Positions 61,463 through 64,000 of a stretch of 64,000 bases of DNA are shown piece after piece (positions within the stretch are counted from its first letter, which is position 1; every line of letters begins with the position of its first letter). The stretch is from Tumebacillus flagellatus (GTDB taxonomy: Bacteria; Bacillota; Bacilli; Tumebacillales; Tumebacillaceae). The position numbers and the translations under genes are program-made. The notes beneath the pieces were generated by a model that did not search any database, was not told where the DNA came from, and was given only the letters and a program-made list of their open reading frames with translations. Location: contig NZ_JMIR01000002.1 in assembly GCF_000714935.1 (NCBI RefSeq), positions 64,187-128,186 on the forward strand. Reading direction: 5' to 3'.

Positions 61463-61495
61463 AAAAAGAGACCGTGCGGGTGGCGGTCTCTTTTT
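61463..61495 (+). terminator. Terminator of the peptide/GGT operon
   Basis: AAAAAGAGACCG and CGGTCTCTTTTT around a nine-base loop. Confidence 0.92.
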
Positions 61496-61513
61496 TACAT
61501 ATGAAGAGCTATG

Positions 61514-61543
61514 TTGAGGTGCGGAGTTCGTCTGTGGTAAAAT
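61514..61543 (+). promoter_or_regulatory. Promoter of the orphan antitoxin-type RNA
   Basis: TTGAGG (61514-61519), an 18-base spacer and TAAAAT (61538-61543), preceded by TGTGG. Layout and spacing match the RNA promoter at 36148-36177. Confidence 0.6.
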
Positions 61544-61549
61544 GAGGGC

Positions 61550-61687
61550 AGGATAAAAAAATGACCGTAGGTGCTGGAAACACCTACAGTCGTTTTGCAC
61601 AACTGACTACCCTCTAGGGTGTCGGCTCATAATTTCTAGTTGAAATAGATCGCTGAGCTGTGGAAACTCAAGGGCGATCTTTTTTTA
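61550..61687 (+). ncRNA. Orphan copy of the antitoxin-type RNA (no toxin gene)
   Basis: About 138 bases closely similar to the RNA at 36184-36332: a 5' hairpin (GACCGTAGGTG / CACCTACAGTC), the identical linker CGTTTTGCACAACTGA, a CCCTCTAGGG box, GTCGGCTCA and a terminator (AGATCGC / GCGATCT then T7). GAAATAGATCGC, complementary to the end of the toxin mRNA at 36.3 kb, is kept. The right terminator arm has decayed, and on the opposite strand there is no toxin frame, since hrpB begins 33 bases later. It may act in trans, regulate hrpB or be a relic. Confidence 0.65.
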
Positions 61688-61719
61688 TTGATTGATCGAT
61701 TCAGATGGAGGTCAAAGGG

Positions 61720-64000
61720 ATGTCGGGGTTGCCGATCGATGTGGTGTTGCCGGAGTTGAAAGAGACATTGCGGGAGCGAATCAGCGCCGTGCTGGTCGCG
61801 CCGCCGGGCGCGGGCAAGACGACGCGAATTCCGCTTGCCCTGTTGGACGAGCCGTGGCTTGCCGGGCAGAAAATTCTCATGCTGGAGCCGCGACGCCTCG
61901 CCGCACGGGCCGCCGCCGGATTCATGGCTTCCGTGCTGGGGGAGAAAGTCGGCGAAACGGTCGGCTACCGCGTGCGGATGGACACCAGAGTCGGACCAAA
62001 GACGCGGATTGAAGTTGTCACCGAAGGCGTGCTGACACGGATGTTGCAAGGAGATCAGGCGTTGGAAGGGTACGGCATCGTGATTTTTGACGAGTTTCAT
62101 GAGCGGAGTCTGCATGCGGACTTGGGGCTGGCGCTGTGCCTGCAATCGCAAGAGATGCTGCGCGACGACTTGCGCCTGCTCGTCATGTCCGCGACGCTTG
62201 AAGCGGAGCCGGTTGCGAATCTGCTCGGAATTGCGCCTGTGCTGAAAAGCGAAGGTCGCGCATTCCCCGTGGAAACCCGCTTAGCCGCCCACCGCGTGGA
62301 AGGGCGGGTGGAGCCTGCCGTTGTGAAAGCCATCATGGAGGCGTTGAATCGGGAGGAGGGCGACATTCTGGTGTTCCTGCCGGGCACGGGCGAGATTCGC
62401 CGGACGGAAGCGTTGCTTGCGGAGCAGGGGATCAGGACGGCAACCGCGTCCGCTCGCGAAGAAACGACTTCCAATGACCCCTCCGCCGCTTCATGGAAGA
62501 GTGCTCCTGCCAAAGACATCCCGTCATTTTCACAGCAATTCGGCGCTGGCTCAGATTCACTTCGCCAACCTCAGCGCATCCGCGTCGCCCCGCTTCACGG
62601 CAGTCTGACCCGCGAAGACCAAGACCTCGCACTGACGCCGTGCCCGCCCGGCGAGCGCAAAATCGTGCTGGCGACCTCCATCGCCGAAACGTCGCTCACC
62701 GTCGAGGGGGTGCGCGTCGTGATCGACAGCGGGCAGATGCGCGTTCCGCGCTTTTCCCCGCGTACGGGTATGACGCGGCTTGAAACGGTGACGGTCTCGC
62801 GCCCCTCGGCCGACCAACGCCGCGGACGCGCCGGACGCTTAGGGCCGGGGGTCTGCTACCGGATGTGGACCGAAGCGGAAGACGCGCAACTGAAATCCCG
62901 CAGCACGCCGGAAATTCTCGAAGCGGACTTGGCGCCGCTCGCGCTCGAACTGGCGGCATGGGGCGTCGACGACCCTGCCGAACTGCTCTGGCTCGACCCG
63001 CCGCCTGCCGCGTCTTACGCGCAAGCCCGCACGCTGTTGCAACAACTCGGCGCGCTCAACCTTGACGGCAACATCACCGCGCACGGACGACGCATGGGCG
63101 AACTCGGCTTGCACCCGCGCCTCGCGCACATGATTTTGCAAGCGATCCCGCTCGGCGACGGAGCCCTCGCCTGCGATCTGGCGGCGCTCTTGAACGAACG
63201 CGACATCCTGCGCGGCGACCGCCTCGCCGACGCCGATCTCCGTTTGCGACTGGAAGCGCTCCACGCCGTGCAGGAAAAAACATCACCGCCCCACACGGTC
63301 GACCTCTCCACCTCCCGCCGCATCCTCGCCGAAGCCGGGCAGTGGAAACGGGGGCTCGATCTCAAACAAAGCACACACACAGAGGACGTCGGACTGCTCC
63401 TTGCCTTCGCGTACCCGGATCGGATCGCACAGCGCCGACCCAACGGACGCTACCTGCTCGCAAACGGACGCGGCGCCGTCCTGCCGACGCTTCAAAATCT
63501 GTCGAGCGAGCCTTATCTCGTCGCCGCCGAACTCGACGACCAAGGCAGCGAGAGCCGCATCGATCTCGCCGCCCCGCTCGACCTCGAAACGCTCAAACAG
63601 CACTTCGCCGCCCAAATAAGCGACGAACACCTCGTCGAATGGGATTCCTCCACGCAATCGGTCAAAGCCCGCAAGCGCGAACGCTTCGGCGCGCTGATCT
63701 TGCGCGAATCCCAACTCCACGACCCAAGCCCGGAGGAAATCCTGCACGCCCTCCTGCAAGGCGTCGCCGAACTCGGCGTCGACAAAGCCCTGCCATGGAC
63801 GAAAAACGCCCGCCAACTCCAACAGCGCCTGCACTTCCTCCACCGCGCCGACCCGCAAAACTGGCCGGACGTCTCGGACGAAGCGCTCACCCGCACGCTG
63901 CCCGACTGGCTCGGCCCGCACCTCTACGGAGCGAAAAATCTCAACGCCGTCTCCCGTTTGCACCTCACGCAACTTCTGGAATCCCTCCTCACTTGGGAGC
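61720..64000 (+). CDS. hrpB: ATP-dependent RNA helicase HrpB (cut by window edge)
   Basis: The first 760 residues of a DEAH/RHA helicase; the frame is open to the right edge. Walker A APPGAGKTT (27-35), LEPRRLAARAAA, motif II DEFHERS (124-130), SAT in MSATLEAE, motif VI QRRGRAGRLGPG near 367. The HrpB-specific C-terminal region follows. A low-complexity insertion of about 40 residues (TASAREETTSNDPS ... LRQPQR, near 246-286) interrupts the second helicase domain. SD TGGAGG with ATG 61720. HrpB is mostly known from Proteobacteria and some Bacilli; its job is poorly known. Confidence 0.9.
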   Translation, partial: MSGLPIDVVLPELKETLRERISAVLVAPPGAGKTTRIPLALLDEPWLAGQKILMLEPRRLAARAAAGFMASVLGEKVGETVGYRVRMDTRVGPKTRIEVVTEGVLTRMLQGDQALEGYGIVIFDEFHERSLHADLGLALCLQSQEMLRDDLRLLVMSATLEAEPVANLLGIAPVLKSEGRAFPVETRLAAHRVEGRVEPAVVKAIMEALNREEGDILVFLPGTGEIRRTEALLAEQGIRTATASAREETTSNDPSAASWKSAPAKDIPSFSQQFGAGSDSLRQPQRIRVAPLHGSLTREDQDLALTPCPPGERKIVLATSIAETSLTVEGVRVVIDSGQMRVPRFSPRTGMTRLETVTVSRPSADQRRGRAGRLGPGVCYRMWTEAEDAQLKSRSTPEILEADLAPLALELAAWGVDDPAELLWLDPPPAASYAQARTLLQQLGALNLDGNITAHGRRMGELGLHPRLAHMILQAIPLGDGALACDLAALLNERDILRGDRLADADLRLRLEALHAVQEKTSPPHTVDLSTSRRILAEAGQWKRGLDLKQSTHTEDVGLLLAFAYPDRIAQRRPNGRYLLANGRGAVLPTLQNLSSEPYLVAAELDDQGSESRIDLAAPLDLETLKQHFAAQISDEHLVEWDSSTQSVKARKRERFGALILRESQLHDPSPEEILHALLQGVAELGVDKALPWTKNARQLQQRLHFLHRADPQNWPDVSDEALTRTLPDWLGPHLYGAKNLNAVSRLHLTQLLESLLTWE

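Overview
The window looks like chromosome of a Gram-positive, endospore-forming member of the Bacillales. Spore-germinant receptor genes, two orphan sporulation-type histidine kinases, S-layer (SLH) anchoring, strong AGGAGG-type ribosome binding sites, SigA-like promoters, a cre site and many T-tailed terminators all fit. The high GC (by eye in the high fifties) and the gene content suggest Alicyclobacillaceae, possibly Tumebacillus; this placement is an inference. No rRNA, tRNA, CRISPR, prophage or insertion sequence was seen.

Layout. 0-2.5 kb: zinc uptake operon on the minus strand (zagA-like GTPase with a frameshift, znuA, edge-truncated znuC-like ATPase) behind a SigA-like promoter and a Zur-like box. 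2.7-9.6 kb: a 2249-residue secreted, SLH-anchored amylopullulanase with a cre site downstream of its promoter. 9.6-14.6 kb: nucleotidyltransferase-fold protein, YwbE-family protein (possible ATC start), membrane PAS histidine kinase and a cytoplasmic penicillin-acylase-family hydrolase. 14.7-16.3 kb: a polymorphic-toxin cassette; the WXG-type toxin gene is broken at the Trp codon of its WXG motif and its 3' part and two candidate immunity genes are AT-richer than their surroundings. 16.4-23.4 kb: transporters, Eis-like acetyltransferase, ABC-F ATPase, mannose-6-phosphate isomerase. 23.6-27.6 kb: gerA-gerB-gerC-type operon plus a small two-helix membrane protein. 27.7-36.1 kb: drug exporters, small proteins, APH-like kinase, beta-carbonic anhydrase, AraC regulator, GalT-like protein, soluble tandem-PAS histidine kinase. 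36.1-36.6 kb: a type I toxin-antitoxin locus (39-residue holin-like toxin and convergent RNA). 36.6-53 kb: recQ, aminoglycoside-nucleotidyltransferase-like gene, serine hydrolase, deoD, MerR regulator, cydAB and hypotheticals. 53.1-61.5 kb: chromate transporter with Lrp regulator, then a divergent peptide ABC transporter ending in a cytoplasmic gamma-glutamyltransferase-like enzyme. 61.5-64 kb: an orphan second copy of the antitoxin-type RNA, then hrpB running off the edge.

Working together: the zinc genes form one Zur-type unit; the ger genes would build a nutrient receptor in the spore inner membrane; the peptide transporter and GGT-like enzyme look like a scavenging route for gamma-glutamyl peptides. 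The most unusual elements are the toxin-antitoxin locus with a toxin-less RNA copy 25 kb away, and the decayed WXG toxin with intact candidate immunity genes. Two reading-frame lesions (zagA, WXG toxin) could be real or sequence errors; reads are needed to decide.
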